A stretch of 64,000 nucleotides of DNA from Ciona savignyi (taxonomy: Eukaryota > Chordata > Ascidiacea > Phlebobranchia > Cionidae). Location: positions 662,594 to 726,593 of the forward strand of contig CH003046.1 of the NCBI GenBank assembly GCA_000149265.1, written 5' to 3'. The notes below the pieces were generated by a model. That model made no database searches. It was not told where the DNA came from and saw only the letters and a list, made by a program, of their open reading frames with translations. Below are positions 11,906-23,810 of this stretch, piece after piece. The position numbers were made by a program, and so were the translations under genes. Position 1 is the stretch's first letter. Each line of letters starts with the position of its first letter.

Positions 11906-12281
11906 GAACAAAAAAAAAACAAACAAACAAAAACGAAAAAAACGGACAAAAACAATATGTGTCCCAATTTTTCAAACGGGACCCATAAATATAGCGGACG
12001 CGACAGCCAAACCTAGGCGAAAGAACAATATTAAGCGATCCAAATTTAATTAGGACCAAACGATATAGAGCCCTGAAGAAGAGTGTGCGGTAAAGCGCGA
12101 CCAGTACTGAGGGGGAGCCGGCTTTAGGAAAGGGTATTTTTATGGGAATTCGTCAAAAAGAAAAATTTACTTCATATTTTATAAACACGAAGAAAAAATG
12201 TTGTCTAAATGAGAATTAGAATATAGCCTTCCGACGTTGTTTCGTTGTCTATGCATTATAAATTGGAGGCAAGTGCTCGGT

Positions 12282-12443
12282 ACCTCTAAATACTACAGGA
12301 TCGCTTGAATCGCAATAAAGATTATGATATTAATATTAGGGTTGGGGTTAAAGTTAGTTCTAGGGTCGAGATAAGTGTTTGGAACAAGGTTAGAATTGCA
12401 TTCCTAGCGATGCAAGCGACCCTGTAGTATTTAGAGGAACCCA
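12282..12443. mobile_element. Short MITE with 17-bp TIRs
   Basis: Left TIR cctctaaatactacagg and its exact inverse at the right end. Internally it has atcgcttga repeats and a ttagggttggggttaaagttagtt segment. Related copies lie at 32247-32480 and 52094-52312. Confidence 0.85.
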
Positions 12444-12968
12444 CATATGCTCGATAGATGCGTTTACATTGTTCTCTTATTCTTCGTTGGAACCGCCTTT
12501 TTGTCGGGCTAAGTTTCGATACCACTACGGCCCATACCCAAGTATTATTGTCATAGAATTCTGTATAAGAATCGGTCGCGCTAACCTTCCGGTCACGCCA
12601 CCGTTCGATGCAACCGCCTTGGTCTTTATCGCGACGCGACAGAAGGAAATGTTGTGAACACAGCCAGCGGTTTACACCGGATATAAGACGATAATCCGAT
12701 GTCTGCGATATGAGAAATGGTAAACACCAAGCGAGTGGTTACGGTTACATTGGATATTAGAGGCCGTAGCGACAACACTTTCTAAGGCTGTATCCACACA
12801 GCAGACTTAGACAAAAAGAACTACTAATGGAATAACTACTTTTGCGACACGAGAAGGTAATTCCCCCCAAAACCATAGAAATGTTAAAAGAAATTTCGAC
12901 AGGGGACAATTTTAGAACAAAAGTTACTACCCGAAATTAATAATAGAAATAACATGTGGTGACGTAAC
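12444..12968 (-). repeat. Probable 3' LTR region of the first BEL/Pao element
   Basis: The LTR edge at 12969 is clear: on the minus strand a purine run TTTTTGGGGGGAG is followed by TGTTACGTCACC. The far LTR end cannot be placed because the 5' LTR is missing; it may extend left of 12444 with the MITE at 12282 inserted in it. No other feature seen. Confidence 0.55.
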
Positions 12969-13117
12969 ACTCCCCCCAAAAATGGGAACCCGGTGACACA
13001 TTTTTTCAAATAACGCAACACATGTTCGATCACGCGTGAGATTCGCGTATCGTAGCGTAAATAAATGTTTAATAAATGTTCAGTTCGGTGACTTGCACGA
13101 TCATCTGCTGCACCCGA

Positions 13118-14999
13118 TCACCGTACGTTCTCATTCTCGTCATTCGTACATCTATCGTCCGCTCTCTCATCTTCGTCGACGATGAGGCACAGTTTCGTAA
13201 TCGGTCGTTTAAACACACCGATGCTGGTCCGTACGTAAACGGTACGAACGATTCCCGATTTATCGGGTAAAGTGTCAACAATCCGGCCAATAAGCCACTT
13301 GGAACGACACTGAGTTTCGTCCACAAGCAGGACAATGTCATTTTGTTGCAGATTTCTTTCGATCCGATGCCATTTAGTGCGTGTTGCAATTATAGGCAGG
13401 TAATCTCGCACCCAACGTTTCCAGAACTCATTGGTCAGGTATCAGGTACTGCACCTGACGCCAGCGGTGACTGCGGTAACAATCTGTTCTGTCGGTAGAG
13501 GTGACCGGGAGGTTTGGCGTACCTCTCATTAGTAAAAGGTGGTTAGGAGTTAGCGGTTCATCATCTCTGTGGTCAAATGTAACAGGAATTAGCGGTCGTG
13601 AGTTGAGTATTGACTCAACCTCTACAAGGAAGGTCCCCAGTGCTTCATCAGTCACAAGTTGTGCGTTTGTCAATGTGGTCAGTATTCGACGGACTGATCG
13701 AATCATGCGCTCCCATGCGCCACCCATGTGACTCGCAGATGGAGGATTGAAGGTCCATATTACGCCCTTTTGGCGTAGCAACTCATTCACTTGTTGTTGA
13801 TTCCAAGCTTGGAGGGATTCTCGTAGAATTCGCTCAGCGCCCACAAAATTGGTGCCGTTGTCGCTGTATATACAACGTGGTGGTACTCGGCGCCCTATAA
13901 AGCGACGAAGGGGAGCGATAAAGGAATCTGTAGATAAACTATGTGCTATCTCAATATGCATGGCACGGATCGTGAGACAGGGGAACAAACACCCGTAACG
14001 TTTTACCTCGCTGCGTCCTTGCTTAACGAGCAGCGGTCCAAAGTAGTCCACACCAACATGGGAAAATGGTGGCTCATTATATCCCAAGCGAGCTTGCGGC
14101 AGATCAGCCATCAACTGCTTTCCAGGTTTCGCGTTCCTTCGCCGACAGAACAGACATTTCCCAAGTACGCGGCGAAGAGCAACTCCACCTTTGATGACCC
14201 AGTATTCTTGTCGAAGTGATGACCATGTATGGCCCATGCCAGAGTGGCCTACTATCAAGTGATGGTGACCTATTTCCAAGTCTGTAAGATGCGAAGCATG
14301 TGGCAGAATCACTGGAGGCTTTGCGTCATATCCAATAGGCGCATTCGCCAGACGTCCACCAACCCTCAATACGTTGTCGATCAGGATTGGATTCAGCTTG
14401 TACATAGAGCGCATGCAGTCGCTCTTTTTCAGTTGGTTTCTTCCTTGGCGTTTTAACGCGTCGATAACTGTAACAAAGTGCTTTCCTTGCACATACATAA
14501 CCAATGCCAACTCGGCATTCTTCAGCTCTTCAACAGAGAGACGAGTAAGCAAAACAGGCGGTGAAGAAGACGTCTTCACCTGCGAACGTAGGTATGTCTT
14601 GAATCTCAAGAACCAGGCAGTCGCTTTCTTGAGTCGAAGTAAGGTAGAGTACTTCTCGATTAAGCGGTCGGTTGCATTCTCTTCCTTAACGTATGCAACA
14701 GTTGAGTGTGTCACAGCAACATTTTCCTTCAAAGGCAGAAACTCTTTCGGTAGTTCGGTCATTTGTACACTCTGGTTCGGCCAGGAGTCGGTGGGCTTCC
14801 ACAAGAATTCGGGCCCTCTCAGCCAACGACCACATTTCGTTATTTCGTCTCCAGTCAAACCACGAGACGCCTCGTCAGCAGGATTTAGATCCGTAGGTAC
14901 ATATTTCCATCGGGATGCATTACTCAATCGCTCAATTTCAGCAAGTCGGTTGGCGACGAACACAGGAAAACGTTTTCTAGCGTTGTAGATCATCTGCAA
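13118..14999 (-). pseudogene. BEL/Pao integrase region with a frameshift
   Basis: Frame 14999-13428 starts just after the RNase H segment and carries the BEL RNase H tail (YVPTDLNPADEASRG), an H2C2 zinc segment (HHLIVGHSGMGHT...CLFCRRR) and the integrase core (HVGVDYFGPL, YSDNGTNF, SHMGGAWERMI). At about 13436-13450 a 7-bp microduplication (caggtatcaggta) shifts the frame to a stop; the C-terminal DUF-like domain (RDYLPIIATRTKWHR) continues in another frame down to 13118. Confidence 0.88.
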
Positions 15000-16669
15000 A
15001 CAGCAGTGGAATCACTCCAGAATGTAGAGCTTGTAATTAAAAGGTCGAGCTCCTTTCTCAACAGTCGATCAAGTTTCACCGCCAATACAGCTGCGGTGAG
15101 TTCCAATCGAGGGATTGTCTTAGTGTTTAATGGTGCGAGACGAGACTTTCCGATTAAGGATGAACAGTGAACTCGATTATCTTCATCGGTAATACGCAGA
15201 TATGACACAGCTCCATAGGCTATCTTCGACGCATCCGCGAAATGATGCATTTCATATGTCAATTTTTTCCCAAATTCCTTAGGTTTAAAACAGCGAGAAA
15301 TGTGGACGTCGTGCAATTGTGGAAGACAGGAAAGCCAGGCTCTCCAGCGGTCAGCTTCCACTTCAGATACTTCATCGTCCCATTTCAGTTCCTGTCTGCA
15401 CAAGCATTGCAGTAGCAGTTTAGCTTCAAGTATCACAGGAGTCACGAATCCGAGCGGGTCGTACAGCGAACTAACTGCAGATAGAATACCCCGTCGAGTA
15501 AGAGGCTTCTTCACAAGATCAACATTAAATCCAAATTCGTCGGTTGTCACACTCCAGTGAACTCCAAGCACTCGTTCATTGATGCCGTCATCAATTTGGC
15601 GGGTCTTTACAGATTTCGCTCGGTCCTCCTCTGGGATGGACTGTAAAACGCTTGCGTCGTTCGTCAGCCACTTGGTAAGTCGAAATCCTCCTTTCGCCAG
15701 CAAGCTTCTCAGTTGTGTCACAATCTCAATGCCGTCATTAGGATCTCGGACAGACGATAAACAATCATCAACGTAAAAATTCCTCTTTACGATTTCCACT
15801 ACCCGTGGATCATACTCATTTCCGTATACGTGGGCAGCCTGTTTCAGACAGAAGGCAGCGCAACTCGGGGAAGACGTTGCACCAAACAAATGAACCTTCA
15901 TGCGATGCGGAACAGGTACATAATTTAGATTCCCTCCTGGCCACCACAGAAACCTCAAGGCGTCACGATCCTGTGGCTCCACTTTAATCTGGTGGAACAT
16001 CGCCTCCACATCTGCTATCAAGGCAATGGGCTCCGAACGAAATCTAGTCAAGACGCCAACCAAAATATTTACTAGATCTGGGCCTTGCATAAGAACGTCG
16101 TTCAATGACACGTTCTTGCTTCTAGCTGCACAGTCGAACACAATGCGGAGCTTATCAGGCTTCCGTGGGTTAAGAACAGGATGGTGAGGCAGGTACCAGG
16201 TTCGGTTTTCAGTTACCACTTCCTCGTTCGGTACTTGCTCAGCGTAGTCCTTCAAGATGTAGATCTGCACGATGTCAACGTATTTTTCACACAGTAGATC
16301 ATTGCTCAATAAACGTTTCTTCAAACTGGCAAGGCGTTTCCCCGCCATCAAACGAGTATCTGGGAGACGTGGCAGTCTGGGTCTCCATGGCAAGGGCAGT
16401 TGGAAATGACCTTCCACCTGCTTTACAGGTGTTTCAGATAATGCAGGAGAAATGGGCTTACCTTTATTAGAAGTTACAGTGTTATATGTAGCTGCTCTGG
16501 TGTTCCGTCTGGGTGCACCAACAGCGGGTTTGTCACGATGTCCGCCATACACAGCTTCTCTTCCATAGAGCGAATTGAAAACTTGTGCCTTTTCTGCGAC
16601 AAATCGAACAAAAGCCAGAAATCCGGCCTGTCGACCAGTCTGGTGCAGAACATCCACGGACCGGTCCAC
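14990..16669 (-). pseudogene. BEL/Pao RT and RNase H region
   Basis: 559-codon frame. Residues 1-50 are a Gag fragment (VDRSVDVLHQTGRQAGF). The RT follows, with LRIVFDCAARSKN, IADVEAMFHQIKV and the catalytic YVDD (FYVDDCLSSV), then the RNase H segment (HFADASKIAYGAV, FWSDSTAV). The protease expected between Gag and RT is missing. The frame ends at 14990 where one base seems lost relative to the continuing frame that starts at 14999. Confidence 0.88.
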
Positions 16670-16720
16670 CCACTTTTCCTGTAGAACCTATACATTGCGG
16701 TGTTTAGTATCATAGATTAC

Positions 16721-17757
16721 TGTTTGTAGAGGGTTAGTCGATATTCCCGACCACAATACGATTCCTTGACGGTTGTCGCAGCAGCGCAGAGGTATAAACT
16801 ATCTCCGACATAAGAGGCAATATCCTTGTTGAGGGTGTCCAGCAGTCTCTGACAATTGCTTAGCAATATAACTTATCTCTTTCGTGACTAAAAAAGCTCA
16901 AATGATTGAATTATCACAGCAGGTGATGTAATAAAGTAAGGGTTTTTAAACGCAGCAAACAAAATCCTAATCTAGTTTTATTATTTAATATTATTGACGA
17001 AAACTTGCATGCCGCCAGGTTCTTGAGTAACAAACACTTGTCCAGTTAAACTGTTAGCCTACTTCCCAGACAGGATTAGGGATACAAATGAACATAATAA
17101 CAAGGAAAGTACCTCCACAGGTGACAACTGGGATAGCGGTTTCGTTTCTTTTTTCACGCGATGGAGTAAGCCAAGTATTAACCCAACGCGCCTCCCCAGT
17201 TTGTTTATTATATGCACTCAACGAAACGTTGTCTTGGATGCAATTCTGAATACATTTGTGTTATTGGTTTCAATATAGGTAAGCACAGACACGGCAAGAC
17301 GAAAGAACAAGTTTCTCTCTCGGGAAAATGTGGTGGGATAGTTATTGGTGTTTAACCTGCAGGCATTGTATGAAACGCTTCCGAGCTCGTAGCTGATCGA
17401 CGTTGTTGCCTGGTACTGTATGGAGAATGCTTCGTGTATTTAACGGAGTTGCAAATAAATTGCAATTCTGAATACTGTTATAGTTTAGCCCTTATTATTT
17501 TAATGCTTTAAAGTGTCTTCTTCTTGTATATCAACTTTATTAACTTACGTTGATGTATTCGCCAGACACGGAAACGTATATACCACTTATAGGGTAGTGG
17601 CGTATTAGTGTTGAGTTAACTGGCTCTTTTGGTAAATAATGATTTAGAATTAGATCGGTCATTACATCTTTGTCTGCAGCTGTCAACCGTCGGCAACCAA
17701 TCTGTCCTGATATCAAATCTTGGTCGATGGTGTCTGCTATCATTTTAAACCCTACGC
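16721..17757 (-). pseudogene. GNAT N-acetyltransferase, segment A copy lacking its last exon
   Basis: Cytosolic acetyl-CoA-dependent N-acetyltransferase, arylalkylamine/dopamine-NAT-like. Exon at about 17757-17549 encodes CRRLTAADKDVMTDLILNHY and KEPVNSTL, the usual N-terminal signature, and ends at a GTAAGT donor. Exon 17245-17113 encodes NCIQDNVSLSAYNKQTGEAR. Exon about 16868-16721 encodes LLDTLNKNIASYVGDSLYLC and then part of the acetyl-CoA loop; here it has lost one G relative to the B copy, which shifts frame in the GRGI loop. The last exon is absent because the BEL element abuts at 16688. The exon 3 acceptor is uncertain. Confidence 0.72.
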
Positions 17758-18829
17758 CTAAATCCAACAAACTAATGTCTGAAATAAAACACGATAACTT
17801 TTAACCGCTCTGGAGCCACTAATGTAACTTGTTATTGCTAAGATTAATAATTAACTAAACTACACATATTTCACCGAAATGGAAATGTTAATAAAATGCG
17901 AAGTACTAAACATTAAGAATGAGAGGTTGACCTAATAGTAACAATGGTTGTGCTAAATGATTGGTTAATTGTTATACAAGTAAACTTGTTTTGTGGTCAC
18001 ATACTTGTATTAAGCTCAACAAACAAAAATCTCAACAGATGTATATACCTTTACCTAACTGTAAAACGATATTGTCAGAATTGCGCAAATAAACAAGAAT
18101 CCTAAACAAACACTGTTAGCATTTAAAAACCAATTAGTTTTCATGGTAAGCATTTTTAAATAGTTTTACACTTTTAGGATTCAAAATAAACTAAATTAGT
18201 CTAGAAAATACTGATACCATTCGCTCTACAGGATATTGAACCAGTATTCTATCGCATGCGCTTCATATTAATTTAAAAATCAATACTTTGGAAATGCCAG
18301 AACGATGGCTTCAATTGATGGCCGTTGTGTTGAGTATTTTTATTGTGGGTACCTAGCAGCTTTTCACAATGACCTGTTGCTTTGTAATATGAATTGTTTT
18401 CTTTTTGTCTGCGACACGCTTGTGACAGACATGCTATGTCCCTTTATTAATTATTAGCATAAGGGGTTTCCAATTAGGCTGGTTTGTTGATATTTTGCAA
18501 CGCCTTTTTATTTAAAAAATGGTGAATTTCCGCTATCAGGAATATGTAATAAACAGGCCAAATTTTCTGCATTTTGAGAGTTCGCCGATATCTCCGTACA
18601 AACCATATACAAACGCAATCTATATACTGTTTAATTATAATATTCAATCGTGGATGCAATACACTATTTCTAGGCATAGTAAAAAGCTTAACAGTTAAAA
18701 CAAACACAAATCGATAGTGGATTTCAGTGAACAAAGGGTACCCACTATGAATCAATTTGCGGAAACCCTCTACTAAGAAAGCATATATCTTCATTGGTTT
18801 CAAAAATATTGGTGGCTAACAAGTAACAC
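17758..18829. other. Non-coding, duplicated in segment B
   Basis: No gene supported. 17758-18245 matches 36216-36680 and 18262-18829 matches 37885-38450. The 110-codon minus frame at 18474-18803 is shortened in the B copy and has no recognisable domain. Confidence 0.6.
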
Positions 18830-19264
18830 TTTTTAGTTTATACACGTTTTCTGAAGCTTGTTTCTGCAAGCAGAAACTGATCGGTCCATGAGTTACCAAA
18901 TCAATCTTATTTTTAATGCTCAATCAAATAAGTATATCAGATTCGTATGCATCCGCGCCTTATTATCCAACATTTCCTATGAACGCGGGTTCAAATATAT
19001 ATGTTGATTACAAATTTTATTTTTTTCAAAAATACGTGAAATTTAGGGATATTCCTCTGGGCTATCTGATAAAAGCATATCTAGGCCAACATTCTATATA
19101 CCTTTAATCTTGATTTCCAAGTGTTCTAAGCCTGAATACTCGTTACATAGTATCGAAATAACCCTCAACTAAAGAAAAAATCAGGTGTTCCTTTTTCTTC
19201 CTGAATTTCCTTGTCATCAATCGCACATCGATCTTGGGATCTATATAACTAACATAACATGACT
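18830..19264. repeat. Dispersed repeat related to the MITE family
   Basis: Contains gcttgtttctgcaagcagaaactgatcgg and the aacgcgggttcaaatatata segment (longer runs omitted). Related segments lie at 38450-38536, 39128-39425, 48790-49075 and 49490-49600. Confidence 0.6.
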
Positions 19265-20385
19265 CATGATACCCTAAAAAATCCATTTTGTACTGAAATC
19301 ACGATTGTGACAGGCATGCCATGTCGTCCCAACATCTACCAGAAGGAGTAATGGAATCGCAATGAAAGCTTGACATTCGTTAGACAACATGATCTAGATA
19401 TGCAGAAACCAAAATTTTGGGTAATGAATCTAGGGGAATTTTCCTGGGATGTTAAAAACCAAAACGCAATTTCTTTCTAAACAATTAGCCTTTTTTGGGC
19501 ATAGCGCTTGAACGGCTGTTAAAATTTTAATCAGATTTCGTGAAATGTAAGTGCATTTGTCACTGATTTAACACTTAGAAGAAATAATAAAATTACATAG
19601 GGAAATACCCTAAAAAAATAGGATATGTTCTCAAATCATGATTGTGACAAGCATGCCATGTCGCCCCGACATCTACCAAAAGGAGTAATGAAATCGCAAT
19701 AAAAATTGGACATTTGTAAGACAACATGGGTTTAGATATGCAGAAACCAAAATTTTGGTTAATGAATCCAGGGGAATTCCTCTGAGACGTTAAAAACCAA
19801 AACGTTTTTTTCTAATAAATTAGCTTTTGGGGGTATAGCGTTTTAACGGCTGATCTAATTTTGTACAAATTTGGTGAAATGATAGACCATTAGACACTGT
19901 GCCAATTAAAAATGAAAACATTTACATAGGGTAATTTTCTTGAAAACGAACATATGTTCCTGAATTATGATTGTGACCGGCATGCCATATTGCACTGACT
20001 TCTCCAACAAGGAGTCGACAAATCAAATTGAGACTTAAAGAATTGTTACATAACATGACCCACACATGTAATAACAGAAACTTATTTACTAAACCCAGGG
20101 GGATTTCCTGAAACCATGAAAAACTAAATCTGGCTGTTTTGGGAATTTAGCTTCATTTCAGTATACAGTGCTTGAAAAGTGTTTTAATTTAAATCATGTG
20201 TGGTGAAATGTTCGTAAATTTAAGACGTTTATTCTTTATTTAACTATACATGGAAAATAAGTTTGGTTGGATAACTATGGGACCCATGCGTTTATGCTTG
20301 CAGAAACATACTACATACTCGGTGTATAAAATACAAATTGTAGTTAGGGACCATGTTGCATGAATATATGGCATATTACATGAGT
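19265..20385 (-). mobile_element. MITE with ~333-bp subunits, right-end copy
   Basis: Reverse-orientation subunits (gacaggcatgccatgtcg at about 19312, 19649, 19975) followed by the conserved terminal head read backwards (gggacccatgcgtttatgc, catactcggtgtataaaat, gaatatatggcat). The last ~40 bp of the terminal inverted repeat are missing: at about 20385 the element runs directly into the receptor pseudogene. Confidence 0.78.
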
Positions 20386-22825
20386 TTTTGAATGACGTAC
20401 AGAATTGTGCAGATAACTCCGACGAAGTATGTGACGTAGTAAAGACTGTTGTAAGAAGAGCGGTACCGTATTACTACGGCCGAACTAAAGAAACCACAAC
20501 CACAAAAGTTGTTGTGTGTCGAGACGCGGCATCCTACAGTCTCCGACTTCATTTATCTCAATTATCAAGGAAATATAAGAAATTCAAACAGGTGGATATA
20601 TATTCGAATACAAATCCCACTGTTATTGACACCCAGTGGTGGTATATTAATAATTACTACAATAGAAATGGGCTCCAGCAATGTGAAAATAAAGGATTTG
20701 TTATTACACCAAACCTCTGCAACGGATTCGCAGAATGCTCTGACGGTAGCGACGAGATGTACGATGTGCCCGGTTTTAAATGCAGAGCGATAAGCAATTA
20801 CACACAACTCAAGCAATCCTGCGTTCTACCCCAAGTAAATCTATTGAACAACAACCAATATTGTCAGGATAAGTCGGACATATGTTTTGTCGACGGAAAG
20901 GTAAAATGTTTTCGTTGCCTGGACAAAAAGCTAATGATTTCCCCCAAACAAGTGTGCGATGGTGTTATTGATTGTTACGATATGTCGGATGAATGCCTTT
21001 GCGAGAATCAGACACTTTGCAATGACGTTTTAGGGGAATCCCGGAATAACTGTCCGCTTGGCCAAATGCTGTGCAACAACGAATGTATGCCAAAAGAGCA
21101 CGTGGTTTGTAATAAATCGCTGAGCTGTGACGGAAATGCAAACTTGAAGTATTGTATGAAATCTAAACCAGTAAACCGAAGCCTCTATGAACCAATCGGG
21201 CATTTTTTATGCCCGACTGACCAAAAAAGGAGTCGTCTACACCAACGCGAGTGCGTGCGATGGGATACCAGAATGTTACAACCGAGAAGATGAATGTGGG
21301 GCAGGTTGTCCAACAGAATCCCATTTTTGTAAGTCCGATATTAAATGCCACCATGAGGAAATTATCAGCAGTGTGGAACAGAAAAGGACTTATATTTCTT
21401 CTTAAAAGAGAGTACTGCAATGGCCGTCCGCGTTTCTCCTCAGCTTGTGGACTTGGATTCGACGAAACAAATTGCACTGGTCGATATTACTGCAATACTC
21501 CGACCAAAAACTTTTTTAGCATCGAAAAGTTATTACTATGCGACGGAGTGTTGGATTGCGATGATGGTTCGGATGAATGGGAATCTGTGTGCAGCGAAAC
21601 CAGGTTTTACTGCAAGAGTAAACAGCCCCTCTCGGTTGCGCGCGAACGGGTTGAAAATGGGATAAAGGATTGTAGCGATGGAAGTGACGAATGCCCGGCG
21701 GACAGCAAGAAAGAGACCGTGTTTTCATCTCCGTTTGAAATGATTGGCAACCAGCAGTGTTTCGTGTTATTTTATGGACGATGGGTGGCATCTCTCTGCT
21801 GGGAAACACTTCGGTTTGTATCGTATCAATCATGCAGGTCAGAACATCTAAATCGGACCCGTTAAAAGTTGCCTTTCTTTGGCTGGTGGCTAACCTATCG
21901 GTGTCGGATTTACTCATGGGCGTTTATCTACTCTCAGTGTCCGCGATGGGAAGTCAGTTTTCTGGCAGTTATTGCTATCATGATGCTGAATGGAGGAGAA
22001 GTCAAACTTGCTCGATTCTAGGTTCTTTGGCTGTAGTTTCGACCGAAGTATCAGCTCTTATAATGGCGACGATGGCCACCATTCGACTTGTTTCTGTTTA
22101 CTTTCCCGTGAGAATGAGCCGCATAAAACGTGTGACCTACGCCACACCTATCGTTTGCGCATGGTGCCTTGGTATATTTTTTGGAACTCTCCCGTTGGCT
22201 AATTACAGATCAGGATACTTCGTTAAATCTGTTTGGTTTCCGAACTATTTCTTCACAAGGCAGGAAATCAGAAAGACCGACATGGAATGGCTGGCTAATC
22301 GCGTCCATCACTTTTCAGACAACTCCTCAAACAAGGACTGGTTTGGTGTCAAAGAAACCATCACAAACGCGTTCCAAGAACTCCCCATCAAAGGTGAATT
22401 CGGTTACTTCAGTGAAACCAGCGTCTGCATGCCAAGATTGTTTGCTAAAGTGGGTGATGCTGCATGGGGTTACTCGACCTTTATCATCGTTTTTAACTTC
22501 TGCCTGTTTGTATACATGGCGTGCTGTTACTTGATTCTATTTCAACGAAGCAGGAAAGTCACGAAGGCTGGAAAGTCCAAGTCGAGACGGTTGCTTCGAT
22601 ACAGTCGCTGCGATGATTCTTACAAATTGTTGTTGCTGGATTCCGATATGCCATTATGGCGTTTATTAGTTTAGCGGGTGTGAAGCTTGATAACATTGTA
22701 TATGTGGTTTGTGCCGGAGTTTTGCACCCGTTAAACAGTGTACTTAATCCGTTGATCTATTCAGACCACGCCGTAAATTTTATGCGAAAATGGGTCAAAA
22801 AACATACTGCACTTCGGTCGTCCTA
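20386..22825 (+). pseudogene. LDLa-repeat 7TM receptor, truncated segment A copy
   Basis: Highly similar to 44507-46941. It lacks exon 1 (signal peptide) and the first ~180 codons, so it starts inside an LDLa module. Compared with the intact copy it has frame-changing indels at about 21223-21228 (one more A in an A run), 21362, 21752, 22599 and 22650. Between these the protein is well kept: LDLa modules, TM1 to TM6, a CWxP-region remnant and, in another frame, the TM7 NPLIY. Unprocessed intronless layout matches the parent, which is itself intronless over this part. Sequencing error could explain one or two indels, not the loss of the 5' end. Confidence 0.9.
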
Positions 22826-23005
22826 AATCGTGTGTTATTGTTTAAGCATTTTTTACATTTTTAAACCTTTTTTTCTGTCTTTTTTACCTTAAGTATTTCA
22901 TTGTGTTAGCTGTTGTATATATAACAAATATATTTAGACTCAAAAGTAAACAACGCTGGTCTGGTGATAGCAGGAATTATTGTGGGAGAAAAAGGTTACA
23001 AAGTA
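22826..23005. other. 3' flank of the receptor pseudogene
   Basis: AT-rich and matching 46942-47129. No gene seen. Confidence 0.6.
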
Positions 23006-23115
23006 CGGCATTGTGGCCGAATGGTTAACGCGACCGATACATACACAGACTCCAATACTAAAAAACGGTTGTAGTGACCAGTCCATCTCGGATTTGAAAC
23101 TCAACTAGGTTAAAA
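23006..23115 (+). mobile_element. tRNA-Ser-like SINE (family 2)
   Basis: Head cattgtggccgaatggttaa followed by cgcgaccgata resembles the 5' half of tRNA-Ser (GTGGCCGAGTGGTTAAGGCG). Similar units are at 33403, 43113 and 47130. They do not fold into a complete tRNA by eye, so a SINE or tRNA pseudogene is more likely than a tRNA gene. Confidence 0.65.
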
Positions 23116-23269
23116 AAGCATATTAAAAAAGGGTTACACAATAAGTCTGGATGTTTTCTTTTTTAATTTTTATTGGGATCTGGTTTTGGTAGCCACAGAG
23201 GATTACAAGTTATCTGGAAAATAAAAATGGCCACTTGGCAAGGTTTTGTATGAAGCTCCGACTAATTAG

Positions 23270-23430
23270 CTTTGGTGGGTTAGCCCTTCGCGACTGATTA
23301 GCTTGGTGGGCTTATTCAATTATACCAAATTGAAGGTGAATCATACTTAACACACTGAAATAGCTGCGGTAAACCGACGGTGGGCGCGAGGTAACCTGAC
23401 GATCGATTGATTATAACCACCTTTGTTTTC
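23270..23430 (+). mobile_element. SINE family 1, fragment
   Basis: Core part with ggtaaaccgacggtgggcgc and preceding acacactgaaatag. The tRNA-like head is reduced to short ttagcttggtggg repeats. Matches the copy at 47385-47650. Confidence 0.65.
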
Positions 23431-23499
23431 CTATTTTAGAGGAAACTGGGTTATTTTAATTAAAATTTTGTTTTTGTGATTAGGTTACACATCTTAACT

Positions 23500-23800
23500 T
23501 AAAAAAATCAATCAAATATTTTTTTCCAATTCGAAAATGTCGGCGATAACGCTAAAAATGGTCAAACATGTGCCTCTTTTTACATTTTTTATTATGCGGA
23601 AATTCACCTTGGGTTTTTTGTAAAATTATAGGTCGTTGCAAAATATTAACATGCCAGTTAAGATTCTTTATTTGAACCTGATTAATTAACCTCTTCATGC
23701 CAACATCTGGCGAAAAGACAAACCGGTCACCAGCGTAACGCAGAAAAAAACAAAAAAAAACGAAGTAAATACAAAATGTGTTCCCTTTAGAATCAAAGGA
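23500..23800 (-). repeat. Dispersed repeat (also at 47751-48030 and 61735-61990)
   Basis: On the minus strand it includes cgttacgctggtgaccgg, attttgcaacgacctataat and gcgttatcgccgacatttt. A same-strand counterpart in the opposite orientation lies at 61735-61990. Short open frames across it are repeat-derived. Confidence 0.7.
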
Positions 23801-23810
23801 AAAATACAAC

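Larger units (their letters stand above)
12969..16688 (-). mobile_element. BEL/Pao LTR retrotransposon, 5'-truncated and internally deleted
   Basis: Minus-strand element with RT, RNase H and integrase of BEL/Pao type. The 5' LTR and most of gag are absent; the body ends abruptly at about 16688 against GNAT intron sequence. A short Gag piece is joined almost directly to the RT region, so the zinc-knuckle and protease segment has been deleted. There are breaks between RT/RH and IN and within IN. Not autonomous. Confidence 0.9.

Noticed and set aside
18474-18803. Minus-strand 110-codon frame
   Set aside because: Duplicated at 38091-38363 but shortened there, with no recognisable domain; likely non-coding.
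23006-23115. Functional tRNA-Ser gene
   Set aside because: The 5' half is tRNA-like but I could not fold a complete cloverleaf and the sequence recurs as a repeat.
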